DNA of 64,000 nucleotides. It comes from Sphingobium sp. BYY-5. GTDB lineage: Bacteria; Pseudomonadota; Alphaproteobacteria; Sphingomonadales; Sphingomonadaceae. Within the stretch, counting starts at the first letter, position 1; each line of letters opens with the position of its first letter. This document shows positions 41,264 to 49,890 of this stretch, in pieces. A program made the position numbers and the translations under genes. Below the pieces are notes generated by a model, which worked only from the letters and a program-made list of their open reading frames with translations, was not told where the DNA came from and ran no database searches. The stretch is from positions 620,001 to 684,000 of the forward strand of contig NZ_JALEBH010000001.1 of NCBI RefSeq assembly GCF_022758885.1, written 5' to 3'.

Positions 41264-42316
41264 GTGGACGCCATTGGAAACATCGAAAGTCAACCAGTCG
41301 CAGCGAAGCTCTCGCGCTCGGCGATATTCCTTGTCGCGACAATCAACGAGGGCAGTGAGTACGCAGATGCGGTGCGGTCATTCTGCGCGGATCTGTCGGC
41401 TTTCGTTCGCGCTGTGGGCTTTCGCGACCTCGATGGCGGCCTCTCCTGCGTCATGGGATTTGGTTCAGAGGCGTGGGATCGCCTTTTCGGCGCTCCGCGA
41501 CCGAAGGAGTTGCACCCGTTTCAGGAAATCCACGGGGTTCATCACGCGGTCTCGACGCCCGGAGACCTTCTCTTCCATATCCGCGCCACCCAGATGGACC
41601 AGTGCTTCGAGCTCGCGCTCCAGATGATGGATCGGCTCCGCGGTGCGATCACCGTCGTCGATGAGACCCATGGCTTCAAATATTTCGACGAGAGAGATCT
41701 TCTGGGCTTCGTCGACGGGACCGAGAATCCAACTGGCCGGGCGGTCGCCGAAGCGGCCATTATCGGCTCGGAAGACCCCCATTTTGCGGGCGGAAGCTAC
41801 GTGATCGTCCAGAAATATCTCCACGATCTCCCCAAGTGGAATGCCGTTCCCGTCGAACAGCAGGAAGGCATCATCGGTCGCAAGAAGCTGTCGGACATCG
41901 AGATCGAAGACAGCAAGAAACAGCCGTTCGCGCACAACGTGTTGAATGTCATCGAGGATGAGGAGGGCAACCAACTCGACATCCTGCGCGACAACATGCC
42001 CTTCGGCGATATTGGCAAGGGCGAGTTCGGTACTTACTTCATCGGCTACGCCCGGTCCCCCAGCCGTACGGAGCGCATGCTGCAGAACATGTTCGCCGGC
42101 AACCCGCCCGGCAACTACGATCGGATCCTCGATTTCAGCCGTGCGGTGACCGGCACGTTGTTCTTCGTGCCGACGGCCAGCTTTCTGGACGATGTGACGC
42201 CGGCTGCCCCGGCGGCGGCACCAAGTTCCGCTGATACGACAACACCCGCTGCCGGGGCTCCGGCAACGAATGCGGGCGCGTCCCTTGGCATCGGATCTTT
42301 AAAGGATGAGGACTGA
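41264..42316 (+). CDS. DyP-type heme peroxidase with encapsulin-targeting tail
   Basis: This 350-residue dye-decolorizing peroxidase starts at GTG 41264 (site AAAGGGAG). Catalytic motifs are in place: GFVDGTENPTGR with the distal aspartate, FAHNVLNVI with the presumed proximal heme histidine, and ILRDNMPFG with the distal arginine and asparagine. The core ends around residue 305. An Ala/Pro/Thr-rich linker and the terminal peptide SLGIGSLKDED follow. SLGIGSLK is the known cargo-loading signal for family 1 encapsulins, and the shell gene follows at once. The enzyme is thus expected inside the shell. Confidence 0.95.
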   Translation: MDAIGNIESQPVAAKLSRSAIFLVATINEGSEYADAVRSFCADLSAFVRAVGFRDLDGGLSCVMGFGSEAWDRLFGAPRPKELHPFQEIHGVHHAVSTPGDLLFHIRATQMDQCFELALQMMDRLRGAITVVDETHGFKYFDERDLLGFVDGTENPTGRAVAEAAIIGSEDPHFAGGSYVIVQKYLHDLPKWNAVPVEQQEGIIGRKKLSDIEIEDSKKQPFAHNVLNVIEDEEGNQLDILRDNMPFGDIGKGEFGTYFIGYARSPSRTERMLQNMFAGNPPGNYDRILDFSRAVTGTLFFVPTASFLDDVTPAAPAAAPSSADTTTPAAGAPATNAGASLGIGSLKDED

Positions 42317-42317
42317 C

Positions 42318-43139
42318 ATGAACAATCTCCACCGCGAACTGGCTCCCATCTCGGCCGCCGCCTGGGCGCAGATCGAAGAGGAAGCGTCCCGCACGCTCAA
42401 GCGCTATCTCGCCGCCCGCAAGCTGGTCGATCTGCTCGGACCCAAGGGCTTCGACCTGTCGGCCGTCGGCACGGGACACGCAAGCGACGTCCTGCCGCTC
42501 TGCGATGGCCTCAAGGTCGCGAAGCGCGAGGCCAAGCCCGTCATCGAACTGCGCGTGCCCTTCAAGCTAACGCGCAAGGCGATCGACGATGTCGAGCGCG
42601 GTTCCAACGACTCTGACTGGCAGCCGCTCAAGGACGCGGCCAAGACGATCGCCTATGCCGAGGACCATGTCGTGGTCGAGGGTTATGAGGCTGTCGGCAT
42701 CCAGGGCATCCGCCAGATCACGAGCAATGAGAAACTGACGCTGCCTACCGACATCCGCGCCTATCCCGAGGTCATCGAACGAGCCGTCAACGAACTACGC
42801 CTCGCCGGCGTCAACGGTCCCTATGCTCTGCTGCTCGGCGCCGACCCCTATACAGCCATCACGGGAGGCAGCGACGACGGCTACCCGGTGCTGAAACACA
42901 TCCAGAAGCTCGTCGACAAAGAGATCATCTGGAGCCCGGCGGTCAAGGGCGGTGTGGTGGTCACGACGCGCGGCGGCGATTTCGAGCTCACGATCGGCCA
43001 GGATCTGTCGATCGGCTATCTCAACCACGACGGCGAGGCGGTCGAGCTCTATCTGCAGGAAACGCTCTCCTATCAGACGCAAACTTCCGAGGCATCGGTG
43101 GTCCTCGATCCTCCGGCGGCGACACCGGCGGCCGGTTGA
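42318..43139 (+). CDS. Family 1 encapsulin shell protein
   Basis: This 273-residue protein begins MNNLHRELAPISAAAWAQIEEEASRTLKRYLAARKLVD, typical of Linocin-M18/encapsulin shells with the HK97 fold. Other family blocks are RQITSNEKLTLP, YALLLGADPYTAI and FELTIGQDLSIGYLNHD. The final ~15 residues are an Ala/Pro-rich tail. It starts one base after the peroxidase stop codon. It would assemble into an icosahedral compartment that holds the DyP enzyme. Confidence 0.95.
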   Translation: MNNLHRELAPISAAAWAQIEEEASRTLKRYLAARKLVDLLGPKGFDLSAVGTGHASDVLPLCDGLKVAKREAKPVIELRVPFKLTRKAIDDVERGSNDSDWQPLKDAAKTIAYAEDHVVVEGYEAVGIQGIRQITSNEKLTLPTDIRAYPEVIERAVNELRLAGVNGPYALLLGADPYTAITGGSDDGYPVLKHIQKLVDKEIIWSPAVKGGVVVTTRGGDFELTIGQDLSIGYLNHDGEAVELYLQETLSYQTQTSEASVVLDPPAATPAAG

Positions 43140-43176
43140 AGCTTGACCGGAGGAAGCTTGAACAAATGAGCGGGGA

Positions 43177-44022
43177 ATGACCCACAGTATGATGTCTGAA
43201 CAAGGTATAACGCCAGTGCCAAGGCTACAGACCGTCAATCTCGCAGTTCGCCGCCTCGGCTTTGCCGAACTGGGCGACTGCGCGATGCTGCGCAGCGTTC
43301 CACTTGAAACGCCCATTTCGATCGAGGTTTGCGGGATCGGCTACGCGGTCATGATGGCGACCCCGGCCGATCTTCGCGACTATGCTCTCGGCTTTGCTTT
43401 GAGCGAGGGAATCATCGAGCGGGCAGACCAGGTGCTTTCGATCGACATTCACAAGGTGGACGGCGGCATGGTCGCGCGCATCACCCTGCCCATTGAACGC
43501 GCCGACCGTGCCTTCGAACGCGCCAGGCTCCGCGTGACCGAAAGCAGCTGCGGCATCTGCGGCATGGAAAATATCGAACAGGTGTTGCGACCGCTGCCCA
43601 AGGTCGAGGCCCATATTTCCACCGATCGGAACGCGATCGCACGCGCCCTCGGCGCGCTTCGCGACCATCAGCCTCTTGGACGCGCAACCGGCGCGGTCCA
43701 TGCCGCAGCGTTCTGCGCGCCCGATGGAGCGATCCTGCGCGTTCGCGAGGATGTCGGGCGGCACAATGCGCTCGACAAGCTCATCGGGGCCCTCGCCACC
43801 GAAGGGATCGATCCGGGCACGGGCTTCTTTCTGCTCACGGCCCGGTGCAGCTATGAACTCGTGGAAAAGACCGTCCGTGCCGGCTGTCCGATGCTGGTCA
43901 CCATTTCAGCGCCGACGAGCCTTGCCGTCGAGCGAGCGGTCAAGGCCGGCCTGACGCTTGTCACATTGGCTCGGACCGATTCTGCTCTCATCGTCAACGA
44001 CGATCACGGCAATATCGAATGA
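43177..44022 (+). CDS. fdhD: Sulfurtransferase FdhD, formate dehydrogenase accessory protein
   Basis: The 281-residue protein moves sulfur from a cysteine desulfurase to the molybdenum cofactor, a step needed for formate-dehydrogenase-like enzymes. The paired-cysteine motif SSCGICGMENIEQ and the block REDVGRHNALDKLIGAL are diagnostic. It could start at 43177 or at the ATGs just downstream. It overlaps mobA by four bases. Its target is probably the YdeP-like enzyme at the far left of the island. Confidence 0.94.
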   Translation: MTHSMMSEQGITPVPRLQTVNLAVRRLGFAELGDCAMLRSVPLETPISIEVCGIGYAVMMATPADLRDYALGFALSEGIIERADQVLSIDIHKVDGGMVARITLPIERADRAFERARLRVTESSCGICGMENIEQVLRPLPKVEAHISTDRNAIARALGALRDHQPLGRATGAVHAAAFCAPDGAILRVREDVGRHNALDKLIGALATEGIDPGTGFFLLTARCSYELVEKTVRAGCPMLVTISAPTSLAVERAVKAGLTLVTLARTDSALIVNDDHGNIE

Positions 44023-44561
44023 GGACGCTTGGCGTCGTCCTGGCCGGCGGCAAATCGAGCCGCTTCGGATCCGACAAGGCCCATGCGACCCTCGACGGGC
44101 GCGAACTGCTCGACCACGCCTTGCGGACCTTATCGCCCTATTGCGATCGCATCGCCGTCGTCGGCCGCCCGAACGACCTGATGCTGTCGGTGCCGGACTG
44201 GCCGTGTCCGGGCCTTGGGCCTCTGGGTGGGCTCGCCGGGGGACTGGCCTATGCGGCCGAGAGCGGGTTCGAACAGGTGCTGAGCATTCCCGTCGATTGC
44301 GTCCGCCTCCCTTCGGACATACTGGAAATACTCGATCCAGCGCCGGCCTGCCTTGAGGCCGTGCCGGTCATCGGGCTCTGGTCAACCACAAGCTTGACCG
44401 TACTTCGCCGGATTCTCGACGGCGGGCACGACCGAAGCATGAGAGCGTTTGGCCGCGCGATCGGCGCGCGATCCGTCACCGCCCCGTTCATCCCGCCCAA
44501 CATCAATACCCCAGCAGATCTTGCGGCAACCGCCGCGACCTTCGCGGAGCAGCCGCTGTGA
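44019..44561 (+). CDS. mobA: Molybdenum cofactor guanylyltransferase MobA
   Basis: The 180-residue protein attaches GMP to molybdopterin to make the MGD form used by DMSO-reductase-family enzymes. The nucleotide-binding motif VVLAGGKSSRFGSDKAH is at the N-terminus, and GPLGGLAGGLAYA follows. The start overlaps the fdhD stop (ATGA). The end overlaps moeA by four bases. Confidence 0.93.
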   Translation: MRTLGVVLAGGKSSRFGSDKAHATLDGRELLDHALRTLSPYCDRIAVVGRPNDLMLSVPDWPCPGLGPLGGLAGGLAYAAESGFEQVLSIPVDCVRLPSDILEILDPAPACLEAVPVIGLWSTTSLTVLRRILDGGHDRSMRAFGRAIGARSVTAPFIPPNINTPADLAATAATFAEQPL

Positions 44562-45766
44562 GCGCGCCGTGCGAGGCCAATCTATCGTATGAGCGCGCCC
44601 ATAACCTCATGCGCGTTCATGTACGGCCCCTCGACCCGGAGACGATCCCGATCGCCGAGGCTGCCGGACGCGTGCTCGCCGAACCCTTGAGCGCGAGGGT
44701 CGATTCTCCGCGCGCCGACGTCGCAGCGATGGATGGCTTTGCCGTGCGTGAGGATACATTGACGCCCGGGCTCGGCAACCTCGCAATTGCCGGAACCACC
44801 TATGCGGGTGGACTGCCCGGAATGCCCTTGGATCGGCACATGGCGTGGCGCATCACGACGGGCGCGCCCGTTCCGGCGAACGCGGACCGGGTCATCCCCT
44901 TCGAACTGGTCGAGGAGAGGGCGGAATGCATATCCCTGGTGGAGCCGCTCCCAATGGGCCGGCATATCCGCAAGCGTGCAACCGATTTCAGTACTGGGCA
45001 GATCCTGCTTGATGCTGGCACGCTCCTCGATCCGGCTCGTTTGATTGTCGCGACCGCGTCCGATCAGCCCTTCGCGGTCGTTCACCGGCGGCCAAGGCTG
45101 CGGATCGTCGCCAGCGGCGATGAACTGAGCCCGGCCGGCGAGGCGGCGGCGCGCACCATGGGCGTGCCAGATAGCCTCACCGATGCGCTGCTCCTCTTCG
45201 CCCGCCTATGGGGCGCCGAGACCGACGGAAAGGCGATCGTCGGCGACGAGGCGGGGTCAATCGAGCAGGCGACCCGCTTTGCGATCGAACGTGCCGACAT
45301 GGTCGTCGTCCTTGGCGGAGCGGCAAGCGGTGACCGAGACCTTTCCCGGCCAGCCCTGCTGGCGCTCGGGCTCGAGCTCGACTTCGCCGGTGTCGCCATG
45401 AAACCCGGGAAACCGGTCTGGTATGGCCGCATCGGCAGGACGCATGTCCTGGGGCTCCCCGGCAATCCGGCGGGCGCTCTGATCGCTGCGCGCCTGTTCC
45501 TCGCGCCGCTTCTATCCGCTCTTGGTGGACGTGGGTTCGACGCGGCATTCGCATGGCACGAAGCGAAACTGGAACACGCCGTCCCGGCCGGCGGCTCGAA
45601 AGAGCTCTTCCTCTATGCGCGGCAGGAATATTCCGCGGTCCGTATCATCGACAAGCAGTCCGCGTCCGCGCAGCTGCCCCTCGCTGCTGCGAACCTCATT
45701 GCCCGCCGACAAGCCAATGCCCCGGCACTGCTCGAGGGCGATACAATCACGGTCCTCGATCTATGA
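44558..45766 (+). CDS. moeA: Molybdopterin molybdenumtransferase MoeA
   Basis: This 402-residue protein inserts molybdate into adenylylated molybdopterin. Recognised blocks are DVAAMDGFAV, ASGDELSPAG, VVVLGGAASGDRDL and the conserved LPGNPAGALIA. It begins at a GTG that overlaps the mobA stop, and its own stop overlaps the start of the mechanosensitive channel gene. Confidence 0.93.
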   Translation: MSAPCEANLSYERAHNLMRVHVRPLDPETIPIAEAAGRVLAEPLSARVDSPRADVAAMDGFAVREDTLTPGLGNLAIAGTTYAGGLPGMPLDRHMAWRITTGAPVPANADRVIPFELVEERAECISLVEPLPMGRHIRKRATDFSTGQILLDAGTLLDPARLIVATASDQPFAVVHRRPRLRIVASGDELSPAGEAAARTMGVPDSLTDALLLFARLWGAETDGKAIVGDEAGSIEQATRFAIERADMVVVLGGAASGDRDLSRPALLALGLELDFAGVAMKPGKPVWYGRIGRTHVLGLPGNPAGALIAARLFLAPLLSALGGRGFDAAFAWHEAKLEHAVPAGGSKELFLYARQEYSAVRIIDKQSASAQLPLAAANLIARRQANAPALLEGDTITVLDL

Positions 45767-46377
45767 AGGAGCTGTTCGGGCCACTGGTCATGCAACTGTT
45801 CGATCCGACGCAGATCATCGGGGCGCTGGTCTATGGCGGGATATTCTTCGTCCTCGGGATAATCTTGTCCTGGGTTGTGCGCCGCCTGATCGCAACGGCC
45901 CTCAAGCACGACCAGTCCGATCGTATCGACCAGATCACGCTCTCATTCCTGAGTCATCTCGCGATCCTGATCCTGTGGCTGATCTTGCTCGCCTGCTATG
46001 CGCATCTCGTTCCGCCTCTCAACCGTATCGGGACGGCCTTGCTCGCGGGGGTCAGCCTCGTATCGGTCATCGTCGGCTTCGCGGCCCAGACCACCCTCGG
46101 CAACCTCGTCGCCGGCATCAGCCTGGTCCTCTACAAGCCCTTTCGTCGTGGTGATCGCATTCAGATCGCCGCTCCCACCAAAGATGAATTCGAGGTCGGC
46201 ACCGTCGAGGACATCTCGCTCGGCTACACGGTGCTTCGGACTGACGACGGCCGGGAAATCATCATCGCCAATGGCGCAATGGCCCAGCAGACCATGATCC
46301 GGCTGCCGCGATCGACCTCAACCCAGGCCGAGCCGCAATCAGACACGCAGCAAACGACAGGGGGCAAGAATGTTTGA
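45763..46377 (+). CDS. Short MscS-type mechanosensitive channel
   Basis: This 204-residue protein has two to three membrane helices, the pore helix region (GVSLVSVIVGFAAQTTLGNLVAGI) and the beta domain (KPFRRGDRI...VGTVEDISLGYTVLRTDDGREIIIANG). E. coli MscS has ~286 residues; here the C-terminal alpha/beta vestibule is absent and replaced by a polar tail (STQAEPQSDTQQTTGG). It could be a minimal channel or a truncated one. Start and stop both overlap the neighbouring genes. Confidence 0.85.
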   Translation: MKELFGPLVMQLFDPTQIIGALVYGGIFFVLGIILSWVVRRLIATALKHDQSDRIDQITLSFLSHLAILILWLILLACYAHLVPPLNRIGTALLAGVSLVSVIVGFAAQTTLGNLVAGISLVLYKPFRRGDRIQIAAPTKDEFEVGTVEDISLGYTVLRTDDGREIIIANGAMAQQTMIRLPRSTSTQAEPQSDTQQTTGGKNV

Positions 46378-47020
46378 CCGTGCACGAGCCTTGCTGGGGC
46401 GCCATATCGCGCCGCCAAAATTCCTGCTCTTCAGCGCCGCGTTCGTCCTGGTTTCGATCATTGCGAGCATAAAGCTGGGCGACCCCCGCATCGGGCTCCT
46501 TATCGGCTTCGACGCCGGAGCCCTTGTCTTCTTTGCGGCCGTTCTACCCCTCCTCAATGACGACACCCCGACGATGCGAGCAACCGCAAAGACCAACGAT
46601 GCAAATCGTGCGGCGCTCCTCACCATCACGGTTCTCATCTCAACTGTCATCCTCTTTGCCGTCGGAACATTGATTGCCAGCAAGGCAACGATGCGCTGGG
46701 AAGGTGTGGCTCTCATCGTTGCGACACTCGCGTTCACCTGGTTGTTTGCGAACACGGTGTTTGCCTTGCACTACGCCCATCTCTACTATTCCCCCGATGG
46801 GGACGGAGATCGCGGGGGCCTTGAGGTCCCGCATGCCAAGGCGCCCAGCTACTGGGACTTCCTCTACTTCAGCTTCACGCTCGGGATGACCTTCCAGACG
46901 TCGGATGTGGCTATCAGCGGCCGTCACATGCGGCGCGTGGTTCTGGGTCAGTCTATGGCCGCCTTCCTGTTCAACATGGGCGTGTTGGCCTTCACCGTGA
47001 ATGCACTGGGCGGGCTTTGA
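46370..47020 (+). CDS. DUF1345 membrane protein
   Basis: This 216-residue protein has about five membrane helices. YWDFLYFSFTLGMTFQTSDVAI near the C-terminus is the signature of the DUF1345 family, whose function is unknown. It overlaps the mscS-like gene by eight bases and is the last gene of the right-hand plus-strand operon. Confidence 0.88.
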   Translation: MFDRARALLGRHIAPPKFLLFSAAFVLVSIIASIKLGDPRIGLLIGFDAGALVFFAAVLPLLNDDTPTMRATAKTNDANRAALLTITVLISTVILFAVGTLIASKATMRWEGVALIVATLAFTWLFANTVFALHYAHLYYSPDGDGDRGGLEVPHAKAPSYWDFLYFSFTLGMTFQTSDVAISGRHMRRVVLGQSMAAFLFNMGVLAFTVNALGGL

Positions 47021-47475
47021 CCAGATGCGGAGAGGAGGTACCGCTATTTTGGGCTGTGCGGAGGTCTTTGGCTCGCGCAGGAAAAAATATCTCGCCCTGG
47101 TCCGGAGCAGCGGAGTTCAAGTAGGCCTGAGAGCATTCACAGTGACGTGTTCCCTGGAAACTCCTGCAGTTTGATGTAGAGTCCACTTCGAGACGTCCAA
47201 CGTGCGTGACTTCCTGGCTATCGTCTCGAACGCGTCTCACAATTCGGTGGCGCCTAGGCACCACCGAAAAGGCACAGGAAAAAGCTGTAAGAGCTGCCGC
47301 GCACGAAGCCGCGCGCAACTAAATGCAGGGCGGCCATTGAAGGAGATCGGTGGTGTCGGGTATTTGAGCGGATTGGATCGGCCCCTGCGGGATCGGGCAG
47401 CAACAAATTTCGAGTGGAAATAGTTCATAGGATATGAGGCCTGACCGCTCGGCCCCCGCTGCAAGGCCTCGTCAT
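47021..47475. other. Region downstream of the DUF1345 gene
   Basis: No convincing gene in 455 bases. Short frames lack ribosome sites and family features. It is probably decayed sequence near the island end. Confidence 0.4.
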
Positions 47476-47709
47476 TCACACACCATATCGTTGGTAATGT
47501 GGATCGGCGGTGGTGTCGAAGGCTCGACAGGCTGCCCATTTTTGCAGATCTTCCAGCGCGTAAAATACTCTTCTCCGGAGTTTCCTGAACGGCGGTCCGC
47601 CGCCCACAACCCGCAGCTTTTCAAGTGTGCGTGGGGAAAGGCGGAGAAAATTGGCAGCTTCATCATTTGATAAGAACGTCGGGCTCTGAACTAGGATCGA
47701 ATTATGCAC
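47476..47709 (-). CDS. Small helix-turn-helix protein (excisionase/AlpA-like)
   Basis: This 77-residue protein contains a MerR/excisionase-type winged helix: FLSNDEAANFLRLSPRTLEKLRVVGGG and RRRVFYALEDLQKWA. Proteins of this kind regulate or help excise integrative elements, and are common in conjugative elements of sphingomonads. It sits 116 bases inside the right island boundary and is the only recombination-associated gene still intact there. Confidence 0.75.
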   Translation of the reverse strand: MHNSILVQSPTFLSNDEAANFLRLSPRTLEKLRVVGGGPPFRKLRRRVFYALEDLQKWAACRAFDTTADPHYQRYGV

Positions 47710-47824
47710 GCTTGCTCCAAGAGGGCTGGTGGGGTGGCCGCATATGACCTTGCTGTCATTGACAATCCAGAAAAAATCATCTAGTTCCAGTATGGTTAGG
47801 CGTATTTTCTCTTTTCACTTGTAG

Positions 47825-47831
47825 CTCAAAA
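47825..47831. repeat. Right attachment core of the island (CTCAAAA)
   Basis: Identical to 9344-9350 and in the same orientation. It is directly followed by the rest of the split tRNA-Leu. Confidence 0.8.
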
Positions 47832-47877
47832 TCCGCCGTAGCAATACATGTCGGTTCGAGTCCGACCATCCGCACCA
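47832..47877 (+). pseudogene. 3' half of the split tRNA-Leu(CAA) gene
   Basis: It begins with the 3' anticodon stem TCCGC, then a variable arm with GTA-GCAA-TAC, T arm GTCGG/CCGAC, acceptor strand CATCCGC, A and CCA. Joined to 9313-9350 it gives a complete 84-base tRNA with all stems paired. Confidence 0.93.
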
Positions 47878-47941
47878 GCACTCTCATGATCATAGGTGCT
47901 TCGCTTCTGGGAACGGATCGTTCCCTGCTGCGGCAGGTGGA

Positions 47942-48511
47942 TCAGTCCGCCAGCCGCAGCGCGACTTCGTTCATGAAACGGGCGTCGTCATTCTTCGCCA
48001 GCCACTCCGCCTCCGCGCCGATCGCGCCCAGCATGTCGGCCAGGGCGTCCATCTCGCTCTTGGCGTAATTGCCCAGCACATAGCCATGGACCTTGTCCTT
48101 GTGCCCCGGATGGCCGATGCCGATCCGCACCCGGCGGAAATCCGCGCCGATATGCGCGTCGGTCGATCGCAGCCCATTATGCCCGGCATTGCCGCCGCCG
48201 CGCTTCACCTTGACCTTCATCGGCGTCAGGTCGAGTTCATCGTGAAAGACCGTGACGTCCTGCGGGGTGAGCTTGTAGAAGCGCATCGCTTCGCCCACCG
48301 AGCGGCCGCTTTCGTTCATGAAGGTGGCGGGTTTCAGCAGCAGGATTTTTTCCGGGCCGATCCGCCCTTCCTGCACCCAGCCCTGGAACTGCTTCTTCGG
48401 CGGCGAAAAGCGGTGCATGTCGGCGATCAGGTCTACGGCCATGAAGCCGACATTATGCCGGTGCATCGCATATTGCGCGCCCGGATTGCCGAGGCCGACC
48501 CAGATCTGCAT
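47942..48511 (-). CDS. pth: Peptidyl-tRNA hydrolase
   Basis: The 189-residue enzyme releases tRNA from peptidyl-tRNA that drops off ribosomes. Family motifs: VGLGNPGAQYAMHRHNVGF with the catalytic histidine, KPATFMNESG, VFHDELDL and GGGNAGHNGLRS. The ATG at 48511 has a GGAGG site and gives the standard N-terminus; the upstream extension is not used. It follows rplY on the same strand, the usual pairing. Confidence 0.96.
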   Translation of the reverse strand: MQIWVGLGNPGAQYAMHRHNVGFMAVDLIADMHRFSPPKKQFQGWVQEGRIGPEKILLLKPATFMNESGRSVGEAMRFYKLTPQDVTVFHDELDLTPMKVKVKRGGGNAGHNGLRSTDAHIGADFRRVRIGIGHPGHKDKVHGYVLGNYAKSEMDALADMLGAIGAEAEWLAKNDDARFMNEVALRLAD

Positions 48512-48534
48512 GAAAATCCTCCAAACACACAAAA

Positions 48535-48616
48535 CCCCGTTCGCCCTGAGCCTGTCGAAGGGCCGTCCTTCCTTGAAGAGAAGGGCAGGGCTTCGACAAG
48601 CTCAGCCCGAACGGGG
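48535..48616. repeat. Palindromic repeat between rplY and pth (TTCGCCCTGAGCCTGTCGAAGG type)
   Basis: CCCCGTTCGCCCTGAGCCTG is matched at the right end by its imperfect reverse complement ending CCGAACGGGG. It would form a long hairpin in the rplY-pth transcript. Confidence 0.85.
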
Positions 48617-48646
48617 TTGAGCAAAAACCGTACGGCTAGGAAAGGC

Positions 48647-49264
48647 TTATTCGCCTTCTGCTGCCGGGGTTTCGGCGTCGCCTTCGGCGCTCTTGAGAGC
48701 CGACGGGGCAACGATGGTGGCGATGGTGAAGTCACGATCGTCGATCGCGGTCTTCGCGCCCTTGGGCAGCGTCACCGCGCTGATGTGGATCGAATCGCCG
48801 ACTTCGAAGCCCTGGAGGTCGACGACGACATCTTCGGGGATTTCAGCGGCGTCGACGATCAGTTCGACTTCGTGACGAACGATGTTCAACACGCCGCCCT
48901 TCTTCAGGCCCGGCGAAGCGTCTTCGTTGGCGAAGCGCACCGGCACGTTGACGTGGACGGAGGCATGTTCCGAAACGCGCAGGAAATCGGCGTGCAGCGG
49001 ACGGTCGGAGACGGGGTGGAATGCCACGTCCTTGGCGAGCGTGCGGACAGTCTTGCCGCCGACTTCGACCATGATGACCGAATTGAAGAAGTGGCCGGTG
49101 CCGAGCTGTTTGCTGAGGAGCTTTTCCTCGACGTGGATCGACAGGGGTTCTTCATTATTTCCGTAGATGACGGCGGGAACGCGGCCCTCGCGGCGGAGAG
49201 CGCGGGAGGCTCCCTTGCCTGCCCGATCGCGTGCCTCGGCCGACAGCGTAAGCTGCTCGCTCAT
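48647..49264 (-). CDS. rplY: 50S ribosomal protein L25 (Ctc-type)
   Basis: This 205-residue protein has the L25 domain ([28 protein letters not shown]) plus the C-terminal TL5/CTC domain, as in alphaproteobacteria. It binds 5S rRNA. The open frame extends to 49459, but the ATG at 49264 gives the true N-terminus [10 protein letters not shown] polar Ala/Glu tail closes it. Confidence 0.96.
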   Translation of the reverse strand: MSEQLTLSAEARDRAGKGASRALRREGRVPAVIYGNNEEPLSIHVEEKLLSKQLGTGHFFNSVIMVEVGGKTVRTLAKDVAFHPVSDRPLHADFLRVSEHASVHVNVPVRFANEDASPGLKKGGVLNIVRHEVELIVDAAEIPEDVVVDLQGFEVGDSIHISAVTLPKGAKTAIDDRDFTIATIVAPSALKSAEGDAETPAAEGE

Positions 49265-49468
49265 TGCGTGTCTCCAAAAGCAGATTGATACAATTTTCCC
49301 GCCACGCCTCCAGGGATGACCATAACGGGAAGGCGGCCCTTTAGCAGAAAGCGGTAGAAAGGCAAGAGGAAGGGGCGACGGACTGGCGCCTCCGTTTGAA
49401 ATTTGACGGATCGCCTGTCGCATCCCAGCCGCGCCTTCTATATGCTTGGCGGAAAGCATGGAGATTAA

Positions 49469-49630
49469 ATGGCTGACTTATACCTGAAGGCGTTGGAATC
49501 AGAGCGCAAGAGTCTTTGGGCTGCCTGTCGGCTGAAAGGCCTCGCCAAGGATACGCCAGAGCGCCAGCGCATAGCTGAACTGGATATCCTTCTTCACGAG
49601 CATAAGGAAAAGAAGAAGAAGGGCGCCTAA
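49469..49630 (+). CDS. Small hypothetical protein, 53 residues
   Basis: ATG at 49469 follows GGAGATTAA. The product [20 protein letters not shown]... is highly charged and helical, ending in a lysine-rich [10 protein letters not shown] tail. The composition is protein-like and the site is good, so it is probably real. I do not recognise the family. Confidence 0.6.
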   Translation: MADLYLKALESERKSLWAACRLKGLAKDTPERQRIAELDILLHEHKEKKKKGA

Positions 49631-49677
49631 TACTAAACTGCGTAGAGAATGACTCATCAAGATCGATCGGATGTTGT

Positions 49678-49780
49678 TCCCCGGCGAAAGCCGGGGTCCA
49701 GGTCCACGGTTCGAACTGGACCCCGGCCGAAGTTTATCCTGAGCGCCTGCTGCAAGCAGGCAGTCGAAGGGCCGGGGAAC
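49678..49780. repeat. Composite palindromic repeat
   Basis: It holds TTCCCCGGCGAAAGCCGGGG, then GGGGTCCAG...CTGGACCCC, and ends with GGGCCGGGGAAC, the inverse of the left edge. It is a nested hairpin downstream of the 53-residue gene and the convergent TraB/GumN gene. Confidence 0.75.
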
Positions 49781-49890
49781 AGGCCAGCGTGAGTTCTCAT
49801 CAATGTATCTTGGTATCAGCCCTGACAAAGCGGGAGGCCACCACATTAGCGGGCGACGCGCAAACCTCCGTTCAAAGCGAATGGAGGCGG

